Counted from the first letter of the stretch, positions 30,737-41,018 are shown. The stretch is 64,000 nucleotides of DNA from Klebsiella pneumoniae (GCF_000742135.1 NZ_KN046818.1:3787447-3851446); one strand, 5' to 3'. Translations and numbers: made by a program. The notes: generated by a model not told the origin, from the sequence alone.

Positions 30737-31596
30737 TCTGGCACACCTTCTTTCAGCCTTTCATTGAATTCGGCTTTATGCGTCGGGCCCTCGTGGTGTG
30801 TCTGGCGCTGTCGCTGAGCACCACCATGCTGGGCGTCTTCCTGCTGCTGCGGCGCATGAGCCTGATGGGCGATGCGCTGTCGCACGCCATTCTCCCCGGC
30901 GTGGCGGTGGGGTATCTGCTGAGCGGCATGTCGCTGCTGGCCATGACCCTCGGCGGCTTCATCGCCGGTATCGTGGTTGCCCTGGTGGCCGGGTGGGTGA
31001 GCCGGCGGACACCGTTAAAAGAGGACGCCAGTTTTGCCGGATTTTATCTGGGCTCGCTGGCCCTGGGCGTCACCCTGGTGTCGCTGCGCGGCTCCAGCGT
31101 GGACCTCCTGCATCTGCTGTTTGGCTCCATTCTGGCGGTCGACCGCGATGCGGCGCTGTTTGTCAGCGGCGTCGCCAGCCTGACGCTATTGTGCATTGCG
31201 CTGTGCTACCGCGGTCTGGTCAGCGAGGCGTTCGACAGCGCCTGGCTGCAGGTGAATCACCGGCGGCTGCCTGCGCTGCTGCATGGGCTTTTTCTGGCGC
31301 TGCTGGTGCTTAATCTGGTGGCCGGGTTTCAGGTGCTCGGCACGCTGATGGCGGTAGGGGTAATGATGCTCCCGGCGGTCGCCGCGCGCTGCTGGGCGCG
31401 CACGCTGCCGGGCATTCTGCTGCTGGCGGCGGGAATGGGCGCGCTCTGCGCCTGGCTGGGATTAAGCCTCTCCTGGGCGATTAGTCTTCCCGCCGGGCCC
31501 GCTATTGTGCTGACCGCCAGCGCACTGTTTTTTGTTTCGCTATTTTTTGGCACGCGCAGCCGGCTGCTGGTCGGTTGGCGCACATTGATGGGGTAA
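30733..31596 (+). CDS. ABC transporter permease, zinc/manganese type
   Basis: A 287-residue permease of the ABC-3 family with about eight hydrophobic helices. The GDALSHAILPGVAVGYL segment near residue 40 is the diagnostic motif. It forms the membrane channel for the metal delivered by the binding protein encoded 4 bases downstream. Confidence 0.9.
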   Translation: MIWHTFFQPFIEFGFMRRALVVCLALSLSTTMLGVFLLLRRMSLMGDALSHAILPGVAVGYLLSGMSLLAMTLGGFIAGIVVALVAGWVSRRTPLKEDASFAGFYLGSLALGVTLVSLRGSSVDLLHLLFGSILAVDRDAALFVSGVASLTLLCIALCYRGLVSEAFDSAWLQVNHRRLPALLHGLFLALLVLNLVAGFQVLGTLMAVGVMMLPAVAARCWARTLPGILLLAAGMGALCAWLGLSLSWAISLPAGPAIVLTASALFFVSLFFGTRSRLLVGWRTLMG

Positions 31597-31600
31597 GGAA

Positions 31601-32482
31601 ATGATGAAACGTAGTGCAATAGTGGTCGCGCTGGCCCTCGGCCTGATGGCGCAGGGGGCCATGGCGAAAACGCTGAATGTGGTAAGCAGTTTTTCGGTGT
31701 TGGGTGATATAGCGCAGCAGGTCGGCGGGGAGCATGTCCATGTGGATACCCTGGTCGGCCCGGACGGCGATCCGCACACCTTCGAACCGTCTCCGAAGGA
31801 TAGCGCGCTGCTCAGCAAGGCCGACGTGGTGGTGGTTAACGGCCTGGGGCTGGAAGGGTGGCTGGATCGCCTGATTAAGGCCTCTGGTTTTAAGGGCGAG
31901 CTGGTGGTGGCATCGAAAGGCGTCAAGACCCATACCCTTGATGAAGAGGGTAAAACGGTGACCGATCCCCACGCCTGGAACAGCGCAGCGAACGGCGCAT
32001 TGTATGCGCAGAATATCCTCGATGGTCTGGTGAAAGCCGACCCGGAAGATAAAGCGGCGTTGACCAGCAGCGGCAAGCGCTATATCGACCAGCTGACGTC
32101 TCTCGACGGCTGGGCGAAAGCGCAGTTCAGCGCCATTCCGCTGGCCAAGCGCAAGGTCCTGACCAGCCATGACGCTTTCGGCTATTTTGGCCGGGCTTAC
32201 CACGTGACCTTCCTCGCGCCACAGGGGCTCTCTTCAGAGAGCGAGGCCAGCGCGGCGCAGGTGGCGGCGCTGATTAAGCAAATCAAAGCGGATGGCGTCC
32301 ATACCTGGTTTATGGAGAACCAGCTTGACCCGCGGCTGGTGAAGCAGATTGCCAGCGCCACCGGCGCGCAGCCGGGGGGCGAACTCTATCCGGAAGCGCT
32401 ATCTAAGCCGGGCGGCGTCGCCGATAGTTACGTCAAAATGATGCGTCACAACGTTGAGCTTATCGCTAACAGCATGAAGTAA
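31601..32482 (+). CDS. Periplasmic metal-binding protein, ZnuA/MntC-like cluster A-I
   Basis: A 293-residue solute-binding protein with a cleavable signal peptide ending in AMA-K (about residue 22). The metal ligands of the family appear as DPHTFEPS near residue 59, DPHAWNS near residue 125 and SHDAFGYF near residue 190. The His/Asp-rich loop typical of ZnuA is missing, so metal acquisition may differ from ZnuA. The Zur box supports zinc; manganese cannot be excluded by sequence alone. Confidence 0.9.
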   Translation: MMKRSAIVVALALGLMAQGAMAKTLNVVSSFSVLGDIAQQVGGEHVHVDTLVGPDGDPHTFEPSPKDSALLSKADVVVVNGLGLEGWLDRLIKASGFKGELVVASKGVKTHTLDEEGKTVTDPHAWNSAANGALYAQNILDGLVKADPEDKAALTSSGKRYIDQLTSLDGWAKAQFSAIPLAKRKVLTSHDAFGYFGRAYHVTFLAPQGLSSESEASAAQVAALIKQIKADGVHTWFMENQLDPRLVKQIASATGAQPGGELYPEALSKPGGVADSYVKMMRHNVELIANSMK

Positions 32483-32492
32483 CAGGTTGTCT

Positions 32493-32519
32493 GGTCGTCC
32501 TGGTTATCACAGGACGACC
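32493..32519 (+). terminator. Hairpin ending the metal ABC operon
   Basis: GGTCGTCCTG and CAGGACGACC form a perfect 10-base stem with a 7-base loop, 11 bases after the last stop codon. The following CATTTCT is only a weak U-tract, so termination may be partial. Confidence 0.6.
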
Positions 32520-32621
32520 CATTTCTGGATCCCCCCTCGTAAAATCGCCACTTCATCCCCATATCTCTGTCGAAAGTGCTATCTTTGATGGCCTCTTTAT
32601 CCGGAGCAAAGCGGGGCGATA

Positions 32622-33119
32622 ATGACCGATTCAGAATTAATGCAGCTAAGCGAGAAGATTGGCCGGGCGCTGAAGGCGCGTGGGGCGACGGTGACCACGG
32701 CGGAATCCTGTACCGGCGGCTGGATTGCGAAAGCGATCACCGATATTGCCGGCAGCTCGGCGTGGTTTGAACGCGGCTTTGTCACCTACAGCAACGAAGC
32801 TAAATCGCAAATGATCGGCGTCAGCGAAGCGACGCTGCGCGACAACGGCGCGGTAAGCGAACCGGTGGTGGTGGAGATGGCGATTGGCGCGCTGCGCGCG
32901 GCGCGTGCGGATTATGCCATCTCCGTTAGCGGCGTCGCCGGGCCGGATGGCGGCAGCGTCGAAAAGCCGGTCGGCACGGTATGGTTCGGCGTCGCCAGCG
33001 TGAGCGGGCAAGGGGTGACGCGGCGGGAATGCTTTGCCGGAGACCGCGAAGCGGTGCGTCGTCAGGCGACGGCCTATGCGCTAAATCTGCTCTGGCAACA
33101 ATTTCTACAAAACACTTGA
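32622..33119 (+). CDS. pncC: PncC, nicotinamide-nucleotide amidase (CinA C-terminal type)
   Basis: A 165-residue enzyme that deamidates nicotinamide mononucleotide to nicotinate mononucleotide in NAD recycling. The conserved TAESCTGG near residue 27 and the GFVTYSNEAK stretch belong to the CinA C-terminal domain, and the N-terminal MoCF domain of full CinA is absent as in E. coli PncC. Its stop lies inside the -35 region of recA. Confidence 0.93.
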   Translation: MTDSELMQLSEKIGRALKARGATVTTAESCTGGWIAKAITDIAGSSAWFERGFVTYSNEAKSQMIGVSEATLRDNGAVSEPVVVEMAIGALRAARADYAISVSGVAGPDGGSVEKPVGTVWFGVASVSGQGVTRRECFAGDREAVRRQATAYALNLLWQQFLQNT

Positions 33120-33143
33120 TACTGTATGACCATACAGTATAAT
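33116..33143 (+). promoter_or_regulatory. recA promoter with LexA box
   Basis: The LexA box TACTGTATGACCATACAGTA (33120-33139) is near-perfect. TTGATA (33116-33121) and TATAAT (33138-33143) are 16 bases apart, matching the E. coli recA promoter. LexA binding would block both elements. Confidence 0.95.
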
Positions 33144-33197
33144 TGCCTCAACTGAACAAATATTAACGGCGAAGCGAACACGCTTTACCCTGCATGA

Positions 33198-34268
<1,071 letters not shown>

Positions 34269-34287
34269 TATCGTCTGCAAGACTGAC

Positions 34288-34315
34288 AGGGCTGCTTAGG
34301 CAGCCCTTTTGCTTT
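34288..34315 (+). terminator. Terminator between recA and recX
   Basis: GGGCTGC, loop TTAG, GCAGCCC and then TTTTGCTTT. In E. coli the same hairpin ends most recA transcripts with some read-through into recX. Confidence 0.9.
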
Positions 34316-34335
34316 GTGAGATTATCGAGGTGCCT

Positions 34336-34836
34336 GTGACTGAACCTTCATCACGCCGCTCCGGCTACGCCCGCCTGCTGGACCGTGCTATCCGCATTCT
34401 GGCGATGCGCGACCACAGCGAGCAGGAGCTGCGACGCAAGCTGGTTGCTCCGGTGATGAGCAAAAACGGTCCTGAGGCGCTGGACGTCACCCCCGACGAG
34501 CTGGAGCAGGTTGTCGCCTGGTGTATCGAAAACCGCTACCTTGACGACAACCGCTTCGTCGGCCAGTTCATCGCCAGCCGGAGCCGCAAAGGCTATGGTC
34601 CGGCGCGCATTCGCCAGGAGCTCAGCCAGAAAGGCATTGCGCGCCAGGTCGTTGACCAGGCGATGCGCGAATGCGATATTGACTGGGTGAGCCTTGCCAG
34701 GGAGCAGGCACAGCGTAAATACGGCGAACCGTTACCTTCCGCCTTTACTGAAAAAGTGAAAGTTCAGCGATTCCTGCTTTACCGCGGCTACCTGATGGAA
34801 GATATCCAGGAAATCTGGCGAAATTTTGCAGATTGA
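34336..34836 (+). CDS. recX: RecX, regulatory protein that limits RecA filaments
   Basis: A 166-residue all-helical protein that caps RecA filaments. It starts with GTG at 34336 ([10 protein letters not shown]), giving the E. coli length; earlier in-frame codons lie in the recA terminator. The family pattern [12 protein letters not shown] near residue 30 and the [11 protein letters not shown] stretch are present. Production depends on read-through of the recA terminator. Confidence 0.95.
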   Translation: MTEPSSRRSGYARLLDRAIRILAMRDHSEQELRRKLVAPVMSKNGPEALDVTPDELEQVVAWCIENRYLDDNRFVGQFIASRSRKGYGPARIRQELSQKGIARQVVDQAMRECDIDWVSLAREQAQRKYGEPLPSAFTEKVKVQRFLLYRGYLMEDIQEIWRNFAD

Positions 34837-35086
34837 CCCATCCGGGATTTTACTTCGCCGTAAAGAAAACTTATCTTATTCCCACTTTATTCCGTCGGGC
34901 CGCTGGTTGTGACTGTGCAGGCAGCGGCCTGGGCGATTATTCCTTTACACAAAATCATTCAAGCTGCATCAGGGCGGCAAGAGAGACTCTCTTTCGCAAC
35001 GCACGTCAGTTCGGTGCCGGAAGAGCAAGCGCAGCCAGGACAGAGGCGACTTGAAGGATGACGTGTAGCTTGATTTCAGGATAATT

Positions 35087-37714
35087 ATGAGCAAGAGCAC
35101 CGCTGAGATCCGTCAGGCGTTTCTCGACTTTTTCCATAGCAAGGGACATCAGGTAGTTGCCAGCAGCTCCCTGGTGCCGCACAACGATCCGACCCTGCTG
35201 TTTACCAATGCAGGGATGAACCAGTTCAAGGATGTCTTCCTTGGTCTCGACAAACGTAATTATTCGCGTGCGACCACCGCACAGCGTTGCGTGCGTGCGG
35301 GTGGTAAACACAACGATCTGGAAAACGTCGGTTACACCGCGCGTCACCACACCTTCTTTGAAATGCTGGGCAACTTCAGCTTTGGCGATTACTTCAAGCA
35401 GGATGCCATCAAATACGCGTGGGAACTGCTGACCGGTGAGAACTGGTTCGCGCTGCCGAAAGAAAAACTGTGGGTTACCGTTTACGAGACCGATGACGAA
35501 GCTTTCGACATCTGGGCCAATGAAGTAGGCGTTCCGCGCGAGCGTATTATCCGCATCGGCGACAACAAAGGCGCGCCGTTTGCTTCTGACAACTTCTGGC
35601 AGATGGGCGACACCGGTCCGTGCGGCCCGTGCACCGAAATCTTCTTTGACCACGGCGATCACATCTGGGGCGGCCCTCCGGGAAGCCCGGAAGAAGATGG
35701 CGACCGTTACATTGAGATTTGGAACATCGTCTTCATGCAGTTCAACCGTCAGGCTGACGGTACTATGGAGCCGCTGCCGAAGCCGTCCGTCGACACCGGT
35801 ATGGGTCTGGAGCGTATTGCCGCGGTGCTGCAGCACGTTAACTCCAACTATGACATCGACCTGTTCCGCGATCTGATCGCCAGCGTGGCGAAAGTCACCG
35901 GCGCGACCGATCTGACGAACAAGTTGCTGCGCGTTATCGCCGACCACATTCGCTCCTGCGCCTTCCTGGTTGCCGACGGCGTGATCCCGTCGAATGAAAA
36001 CCGCGGCTACGTGCTGCGTCGTATCATTCGCCGCGCGATCCGTCACGGCAACATGCTGGGCGCGAAGGACACCTTCTTCTGGAAACTGGTTGCCCCGCTG
36101 ATCGATGTGATGGGCTCCGCCGGCGACGAGCTGAAGCAGCAGCAGGCTCAGGTTGAGCAGGTGCTGAAAACCGAAGAAGAGCAGTTTGCCCGCACCCTCG
36201 AGCGCGGCCTGGCGCTGCTGGATGAGGAGCTGTCGAAGCTGAAAGGCGACACCCTGGACGGCGAAACCGCCTTCCGTCTGTACGACACCTACGGCTTCCC
36301 GGTCGACCTGACCGCCGATGTGTGCCGCGAGCGCAACATCAAGGTTGATGAAGCTGGTTTTGAAGCCGCGATGGAAGAGCAGCGCCGCCGCGCGCGCGAG
36401 TCCAGTGGTTTCGGCGCCGACTATAATGCGATGATCCGCGTTGACGGCGCCTCTGAATTTAAAGGCTACGATCATCTGGAGCTGAACGGCAAGGTTACCG
36501 CCCTGTTTATCGACGGCAAAGCGGTGGATAGCGTTAGCGCTGGCCAGGAAGCGGTGGTGATCCTTGATCAGACCCCGTTCTATGCGGAGTCCGGCGGCCA
36601 GGTGGGCGATAAAGGCGAATTAAAAGGCGCGGGCTTCTCCTTCGCAGTCAGCGACACGCAGAAGTACGGCCAGGCTATTGGTCATATCGGTAAAGTCGCC
36701 AGCGGCTCACTGAAAGTGGGTGACGCGGTGCAGGCCGACGTAGATGAGGCTCGCCGTCAGCGTATCCGTCTCAACCACTCCGCGACGCACCTGATGCACG
36801 CGGCGCTGCGCCAGGTGCTCGGCACCCATGTGGCGCAGAAAGGTTCGCTGGTCAATGATAAAGCGCTGCGCTTTGACTTCTCGCATTTTGAAGCGATGAA
36901 GCCGGAAGAAATTCGTGCGGTGGAAGACCTGGTCAACGCGCAGATCCGTCGTAACCTGGCTATCGAAACCAAAATTATGGATATCGATGCCGCGCGCGCA
37001 TCCGGCGCCATGGCGCTGTTTGGCGAGAAATACGACGATCGCGTGCGCGTTCTGCGGATGGGCGACTTCTCCACGGAGCTGTGCGGCGGGACTCACGCGG
37101 CGCGTACCGGCGATATCGGCCTGTTCCGCATCACGTCAGAGTCCGGCACCGCTGCTGGCGTGCGCCGTATCGAAGCGGTGACTGGCGAAGGCGCGATGGC
37201 CATCCTGCATGCGCAGAGCGATCAGCTCAATGATATCGCTCAGCTGCTGAAGGGTGACAGCCACAATCTCGGCGAGAAGGTTCGCGCCGCGCTGGAGCGT
37301 ACCCGTCAGCTGGAAAAAGAGCTGCAGCAACTGAAAGAGCAGGCTGCGGCGCAGGAGAGCGCAAACCTCTCCAGCAAAGCGGAAGAGATTAACGGCGTTA
37401 AGCTGCTGGTCAGCGAACTGACCGGCGTTGAGCCGAAAATGCTGCGTACCATGGTTGACGATCTGAAGAACCAGCTCGGTTCGACGATCGTTGTATTAGC
37501 TACGGTAGCGGATGGTAAGGTTTCTCTGATTGCAGGTGTGTCTAAGGATGTGACAGACCGCGTGAAAGCAGGGGAGCTGGTTGGTATGGTCGCCCAGCAG
37601 GTGGGCGGTAAAGGGGGCGGTCGTCCGGATATGGCGCAGGCCGGTGGTACCGATGCGTCTGCTCTCCCTGCAGCGTTAGCCAGTGTGAAAGGCTGGGTCA
37701 GCGCAAAACTGTAA
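35087..37714 (+). CDS. alaS: AlaS, alanyl-tRNA synthetase
   Basis: An 875-residue class II synthetase with catalytic, tRNA-recognition, editing and C-Ala domains in order. The editing-site zinc ligands appear in [13 protein letters not shown] near residue 564 and [10 protein letters not shown] near residue 666. The coiled-coil and C-Ala region is at 730-875. An ERIC element starts 17 bases after the stop. Confidence 0.98.
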   Translation: MSKSTAEIRQAFLDFFHSKGHQVVASSSLVPHNDPTLLFTNAGMNQFKDVFLGLDKRNYSRATTAQRCVRAGGKHNDLENVGYTARHHTFFEMLGNFSFGDYFKQDAIKYAWELLTGENWFALPKEKLWVTVYETDDEAFDIWANEVGVPRERIIRIGDNKGAPFASDNFWQMGDTGPCGPCTEIFFDHGDHIWGGPPGSPEEDGDRYIEIWNIVFMQFNRQADGTMEPLPKPSVDTGMGLERIAAVLQHVNSNYDIDLFRDLIASVAKVTGATDLTNKLLRVIADHIRSCAFLVADGVIPSNENRGYVLRRIIRRAIRHGNMLGAKDTFFWKLVAPLIDVMGSAGDELKQQQAQVEQVLKTEEEQFARTLERGLALLDEELSKLKGDTLDGETAFRLYDTYGFPVDLTADVCRERNIKVDEAGFEAAMEEQRRRARESSGFGADYNAMIRVDGASEFKGYDHLELNGKVTALFIDGKAVDSVSAGQEAVVILDQTPFYAESGGQVGDKGELKGAGFSFAVSDTQKYGQAIGHIGKVASGSLKVGDAVQADVDEARRQRIRLNHSATHLMHAALRQVLGTHVAQKGSLVNDKALRFDFSHFEAMKPEEIRAVEDLVNAQIRRNLAIETKIMDIDAARASGAMALFGEKYDDRVRVLRMGDFSTELCGGTHAARTGDIGLFRITSESGTAAGVRRIEAVTGEGAMAILHAQSDQLNDIAQLLKGDSHNLGEKVRAALERTRQLEKELQQLKEQAAAQESANLSSKAEEINGVKLLVSELTGVEPKMLRTMVDDLKNQLGSTIVVLATVADGKVSLIAGVSKDVTDRVKAGELVGMVAQQVGGKGGGRPDMAQAGGTDASALPAALASVKGWVSAKL

Positions 37715-37730
37715 TAACTATAAACGCATT

Positions 37731-37855
37731 TACCCTAAATAATTCGAGTTGCAGGAAGGCGGCGACGCAGCGAATCCCCAGGAGCTTACTCAAGTAAGTG
37801 ACTGGGGTGAGCGAGGAAAGCCAACACACATGCAACTTGAAGTATGAGGGGTATA
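37731..37855. repeat. ERIC (intergenic repeat unit) element
   Basis: About 125 bases bounded by TACCC and GGGTATA with the conserved core AATCCCCAGGAGCTTAC ... AAGTAAGTGACTGGGGTGAG. Ends and core match the enterobacterial ERIC consensus at full length. It sits between the alaS stop and a hairpin, so it would be transcribed. Confidence 0.93.
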
Positions 37856-37883
37856 GGTGCCATAACCAGAGGGTTATGGCACC
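37856..37883 (+). terminator. Perfect 12-base hairpin after ERIC, likely alaS terminator
   Basis: GGTGCCATAACC, loop AGAG, GGTTATGGCACC. The stem is perfect but only TTGC follows, so it may work with Rho or act as RNA 3' end protection. The rest of the 363-base alaS-csrA gap (37,884-38,077) is the csrA leader and promoter region, with no further gene seen. Confidence 0.55.
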
Positions 37884-38077
37884 TTGCGTCAGAAACACTG
37901 ATAACGATAAAGTCGGGTTGAAATTGTGTATATCGGCTAAACTTAGGTTTAACAGAATGTGATGCCATGACTGCTTATACCCTAAGGTATTTGTCATCGC
38001 TTACTTTTTGGCGTTATATGATGGATAATGCCGGGATACGAGAGACCCGACTCTTTTAATCTTTCAAGGAGCAAAGA

Positions 38078-38263
38078 ATGCTGATTCTGACTCGTCGAGT
38101 TGGTGAGACCCTCATGATTGGAGATGAGGTCACTGTGACAGTTTTAGGGGTGAAGGGTAACCAGGTTCGTATTGGCGTAAACGCCCCTAAAGAAGTGTCT
38201 GTTCACCGTGAAGAGATCTACCAGCGTATTCAGGCTGAAAAATCCCAGCAGTCCAGTTACTAA
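38078..38263 (+). CDS. csrA: CsrA, carbon storage regulator
   Basis: A 61-residue dimeric RNA-binding protein that represses or activates mRNAs by binding GGA motifs in loops. The sequence begins [12 protein letters not shown] and has the usual [15 protein letters not shown]-contact region, with length as in E. coli. AAGGAG lies 8 bases before the ATG, and such a GGA is a known autoregulatory CsrA site. Confidence 0.98.
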
Positions 38264-38270
38264 GGTTTCC

Positions 38271-38294
38271 GCGCCTCGCTGTGCAGTGAGGCGC
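38271..38294 (+). terminator. Hairpin downstream of csrA
   Basis: GCGCCTC and GAGGCGC pair around GCTGTGCAGT, which can itself pair. T-rich runs follow from 38,310 (CTTTTTCCCTTTTTCTG). The 322-base gap to the tRNA genes (38,264-38,585) contains this hairpin and the tRNA promoter; no coding gene is seen. Confidence 0.6.
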
Positions 38295-38493
38295 ATCACT
38301 TACCGCCGCTTTTTCCCTTTTTCTGTTTTTTCCCCCTGCGCCATACCGCTTTTCATTACCCTTTGCCGCTTTGGTCGTTTGGCGTTATGCCAGCGTCAGG
38401 GCTGATTTCCTGTTGATAAATTGCCCTTTTTGCCGTTTTTGCACGCGAATTGCGTGCGAAGTGTGCAAACGAAAAAAGGTCTCGAAAAAGTGT

Positions 38494-38521
38494 TTGACTT
38501 ATAAGTACCAGAAAGTAATAT
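38494..38521 (+). promoter_or_regulatory. Promoter of the serV-arg tRNA operon
   Basis: TTGACT (38494-38499), 16 bases, then TAATAT (38516-38521), followed by a GC-rich GTGCGCC discriminator as in stringently controlled stable-RNA promoters. It precedes tRNA-Ser by 64 bases. Confidence 0.75.
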
Positions 38522-38585
38522 GTGCGCCATCGCAGCGACGAAGAGCAGAAACAAGTTCTTCGAAGCACTCGAAAGAGGCGTGTGT

Positions 38586-38678
38586 GGTGAGGTGGCCGAG
38601 AGGCTGAAGGCGCTCCCCTGCTAAGGGAGTATGCGGTCAAAAGCTGCATCCGGGGTTCGAATCCCCGCCTCACCGCCA
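38586..38678 (+). tRNA. serV: tRNA-Ser (anticodon GCU)
   Basis: 93 bases including encoded CCA, with the long variable arm of serine tRNAs. The anticodon is at 38620-38622. It reads AGC and AGU codons and matches E. coli serV by sequence and position. It heads the tRNA operon. Confidence 0.98.
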
Positions 38679-38682
38679 TTTT

Positions 38683-38759
38683 GCATCCGTAGCTCAGCTG
38701 GATAGAGTACTCGGCTACGAACCGAGCGGTCGGAGGTTCGAATCCTCCCGGATGCACCA
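38683..38759 (+). tRNA. argV: tRNA-Arg (anticodon ACG), copy 1
   Basis: 77 bases with encoded CCA and anticodon at 38717-38719; A34 becomes inosine to read CGU, CGC and CGA. Only 4 bases separate it from the serine tRNA. The symbol is by position as in E. coli. Confidence 0.97.
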
Positions 38760-38909
38760 TCTTCTTTCTGAATTAAGAGAGAAGAGCGCTGTGAAAGCAG
38801 CGGCCCGCAGTGCGAGGCATAATCGAGTCACTCTACCGATTAGGCCATCATACTCAGTGTGGCATGTGTTAGTTGTGACACTGACGCGTAGTAAAGCAAG
38901 TTTCCCGAT

Positions 38910-38986
38910 GCATCCGTAGCTCAGCTGGATAGAGTACTCGGCTACGAACCGAGCGGTCGGAGGTTCGAATCCTCCCGGATGCACCA
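38910..38986 (+). tRNA. argY: tRNA-Arg (anticodon ACG), copy 2
   Basis: Identical to copy 1. The 150-base spacer before it is the longest in the array and contains a CGCTG/CAGCG hairpin and a tRNA-like stretch on the opposite strand. Confidence 0.97.
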
Positions 38987-39047
38987 TTCTTTAATAAGAA
39001 TGGCAAATCGCGAAATTTGATATCAGAATTACAGCAGTAATCCCGAT

Positions 39048-39124
39048 GCATCCGTAGCTCAGCTGGATAGAGTACTCGGCTACGAACCGAGCGGTCGGAG
39101 GTTCGAATCCTCCCGGATGCACCA
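39048..39124 (+). tRNA. argZ: tRNA-Arg (anticodon ACG), copy 3
   Basis: Identical in sequence to the other three copies, with CCA encoded. Its 3' flank (ATATTCTCCT...GTAACA) is nearly the same as that of copy 4, indicating recent unit duplication. Confidence 0.97.
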
Positions 39125-39220
39125 TATTCTCCTTAGTAACAGCAACATTGTTGTTATCTGGTTTGCGAAACCATCGTAAGTGCCAGGAGAGTAACCCCGC
39201 AGTAAAATAGCTTTCCCGAT

Positions 39221-39297
39221 GCATCCGTAGCTCAGCTGGATAGAGTACTCGGCTACGAACCGAGCGGTCGGAGGTTCGAATCCTCCCGGATGCACCA
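39221..39297 (+). tRNA. argQ: tRNA-Arg (anticodon ACG), copy 4
   Basis: The last tRNA of the array. A weak AACAAC/GTTGTT hairpin about 15 bases downstream may be part of the operon end. The 223 bases to the next gene hold a TATAAT-like element at 39,461 for the lipoprotein gene. Confidence 0.97.
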
Positions 39298-39520
39298 TAT
39301 TCTCCTCAGTAACAACGACGATGTTGTTGCATAGGCTGCGAAATTATCGCCGCACCCGTTCTGAATGCATAATCTTCACTCTTCTCTCACCATCCCGATT
39401 ACCTCGTTTTCCATCACTGGCTTCATCCTGACTTTTTTATTGGCAAGACGCGCTTTCCACTATAATTTATCCTTGTATATCAGCGTTATCAGGCTGAGAT
39501 AAATGCAAGGAGAGAAATCC

Positions 39521-39835
39521 ATGAAATGGTTCAAAGCAATACCTGCTTTTTGCGCGACGCTGCTGGTAACGACGGCCCTCGCTGGCTGTGCGGGATCGGC
39601 TACAAAGGAGAGTACGGGCGGCTATATTGACGATACCGTGGTGACCACCAAGGTGAAAACGGCGCTCTTTAACGATAAAGACATTAAGTCCTCAGAAATT
39701 AGCGTCCAGACCTTTAAAGGCCGCGTCCAGCTGAGCGGATTTGTCTCCTCCGCGGAGAGCGCTAAACGAGCCGTAGAAGTCACACGCCGAGTGCAGGGCG
39801 TGCGAATGGTCGAGAACGATCTGCGTATTAAATAA
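39521..39835 (+). CDS. BON-domain lipoprotein
   Basis: A 104-residue lipoprotein. The signal peptide ends in the lipobox LAGC (Cys at about residue 22), and residues about 35-104 form one BON domain (DDTVVTTKVKTALFNDKDI, then FKGRVQLSGFVSS), as in OsmY and DolP, which bind phospholipid or envelope surfaces. AAGGAG precedes the ATG. E. coli has no gene between argQ and yqaB, so this is an insertion. The precise role is unknown. Confidence 0.9.
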   Translation: MKWFKAIPAFCATLLVTTALAGCAGSATKESTGGYIDDTVVTTKVKTALFNDKDIKSSEISVQTFKGRVQLSGFVSSAESAKRAVEVTRRVQGVRMVENDLRIK

Positions 39836-39862
39836 GGCTGGTTATCCGGCCTAATGTTTGGG

Positions 39863-39884
39863 GGCGCCTGAGGGCGCCTTTGTC
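39863..39884 (+). terminator. Terminator of the BON lipoprotein gene
   Basis: GGCGCC, loop TGAG, GGCGCC, then TTTGTC, beginning 28 bases after the stop codon. Confidence 0.75.
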
Positions 39885-39960
39885 GTCTGCGCCGCTGGCC
39901 GCGACAACGGCGGGCTTTTGCGTTACAGTAATCATTCCCAAACCGGTTGGTGAGAAGACA

Positions 39961-40527
39961 ATGTACGAAGGTTACGCAGGACTGATCTTTGATATGGATG
40001 GCACCATTCTCGATACCGAGCCGACCCATCGGCAGGCATGGAACGAGGTGTTGGGCCGCTACGGTATGCGTTTCGACGAACAGGCGATGGTCGCGCTCAA
40101 TGGCTCACCAACCTGGCGAATCGCCCAGGCGATTATCGAACTCAACCAGGCCGATCTCGATCCACATCGCCTGGCGCAGGAAAAAACCCAGGCCGTCAAA
40201 GCGATGCTGCTGGACAGCGTACGCCCGTTGCCGCTGATTGAGGTGGTTAAGGCATGGCACGGCCGTCGCCCGATGTCGGTGGGAACCGGCAGCGAGAGCG
40301 CCGTCGCCGAAGCGCTGCTGGCGCACCTGGGGCTGCGTCATTACTTCTCCGCGGTGGTGGCGGCCGATCATGTGGTCAACCATAAACCCGCGCCCGATAC
40401 CTTCCTGCTGTGCGCCGAGCGCATGGGCGTCGCGCCGGAAAAATGCGTCGTCTTCGAAGATGCCGACTTTGGTCTGCAGGCGGCGAAGCGCGCGGGAATG
40501 GACGCAGTTGACGTGCGTTTGCTGTGA
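39961..40527 (+). CDS. yqaB: YqaB, HAD-family sugar phosphatase
   Basis: A 188-residue haloacid dehalogenase phosphatase, active on fructose-1-phosphate and 6-phosphogluconate in E. coli. Motif I is DMDGTILDTEP (nucleophile Asp near residue 11), the lysine motif is in NHKPAPDTF near residue 142, and EDADFGLQAA holds the metal-binding acids. ATG 39961 gives the E. coli length. Its stop overlaps the GTG start of yqaA. Confidence 0.93.
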   Translation: MYEGYAGLIFDMDGTILDTEPTHRQAWNEVLGRYGMRFDEQAMVALNGSPTWRIAQAIIELNQADLDPHRLAQEKTQAVKAMLLDSVRPLPLIEVVKAWHGRRPMSVGTGSESAVAEALLAHLGLRHYFSAVVAADHVVNHKPAPDTFLLCAERMGVAPEKCVVFEDADFGLQAAKRAGMDAVDVRLL

Positions 40528-40952
40528 GCGACGCGCTGTCACTCACCTCGCTGTTTGCCAGTAGCTTTTTAAGCGCCACGCTGCTCCCCGGCAATTCGGA
40601 GGTTGTGCTGGTGGCTATGCTACTTGCAGGGGTCAGTCATCCGTGGTGGTTAGTATTAATAGCAACAATCGGCAATAGCCTTGGAGGGGTAACTAACGTT
40701 ATTCTGGGGCGCTTGTTTCCGCTGCGCAAAACCTCGCGCTGGCAGGAGCGGGCGGCCGGCTGGCTTAAGCGCTACGGCGCGGTCACGCTCTTACTGAGCT
40801 GGGCGCCGGTTGTCGGCGATTTACTGTGTTTGCTGGCGGGATGGATGCGCATTTCCTGGGGACCGGTACTCTTTTTCTTATGCCTTGGTAAGGCGCTGCG
40901 CTATATCGCTATTGCGGCAGCGACGCTTCAGGGCATGACGTGGTGGCACTAA
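40524..40952 (+). CDS. yqaA: YqaA, DedA-family-like inner-membrane protein
   Basis: A 142-residue polytopic membrane protein of the SNARE-associated/DedA group, starting with GTG. The motif GNSLGGVTNVILGR near residue 50 and the segment APVVGDLLCLLAGWMR near residue 94 are characteristic. The function is unproven. Confidence 0.9.
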   Translation: MSDALSLTSLFASSFLSATLLPGNSEVVLVAMLLAGVSHPWWLVLIATIGNSLGGVTNVILGRLFPLRKTSRWQERAAGWLKRYGAVTLLLSWAPVVGDLLCLLAGWMRISWGPVLFFLCLGKALRYIAIAAATLQGMTWWH

Positions 40953-41018
40953 TTGGACTGACAGTTCATCCATTACAATTATGCTTATTCAAACGATTTC
41001 GACAGGCGGGAGGTCAAA

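Noticed and set aside
35006-36475. 489-residue open frame opposite alaS
   Set aside because: Shadow of alaS produced by codon bias; no ribosome site or domain.
38586-39297. CRISPR-like repeat array
   Set aside because: The repeats are 77-base tRNA-Arg genes with encoded CCA.
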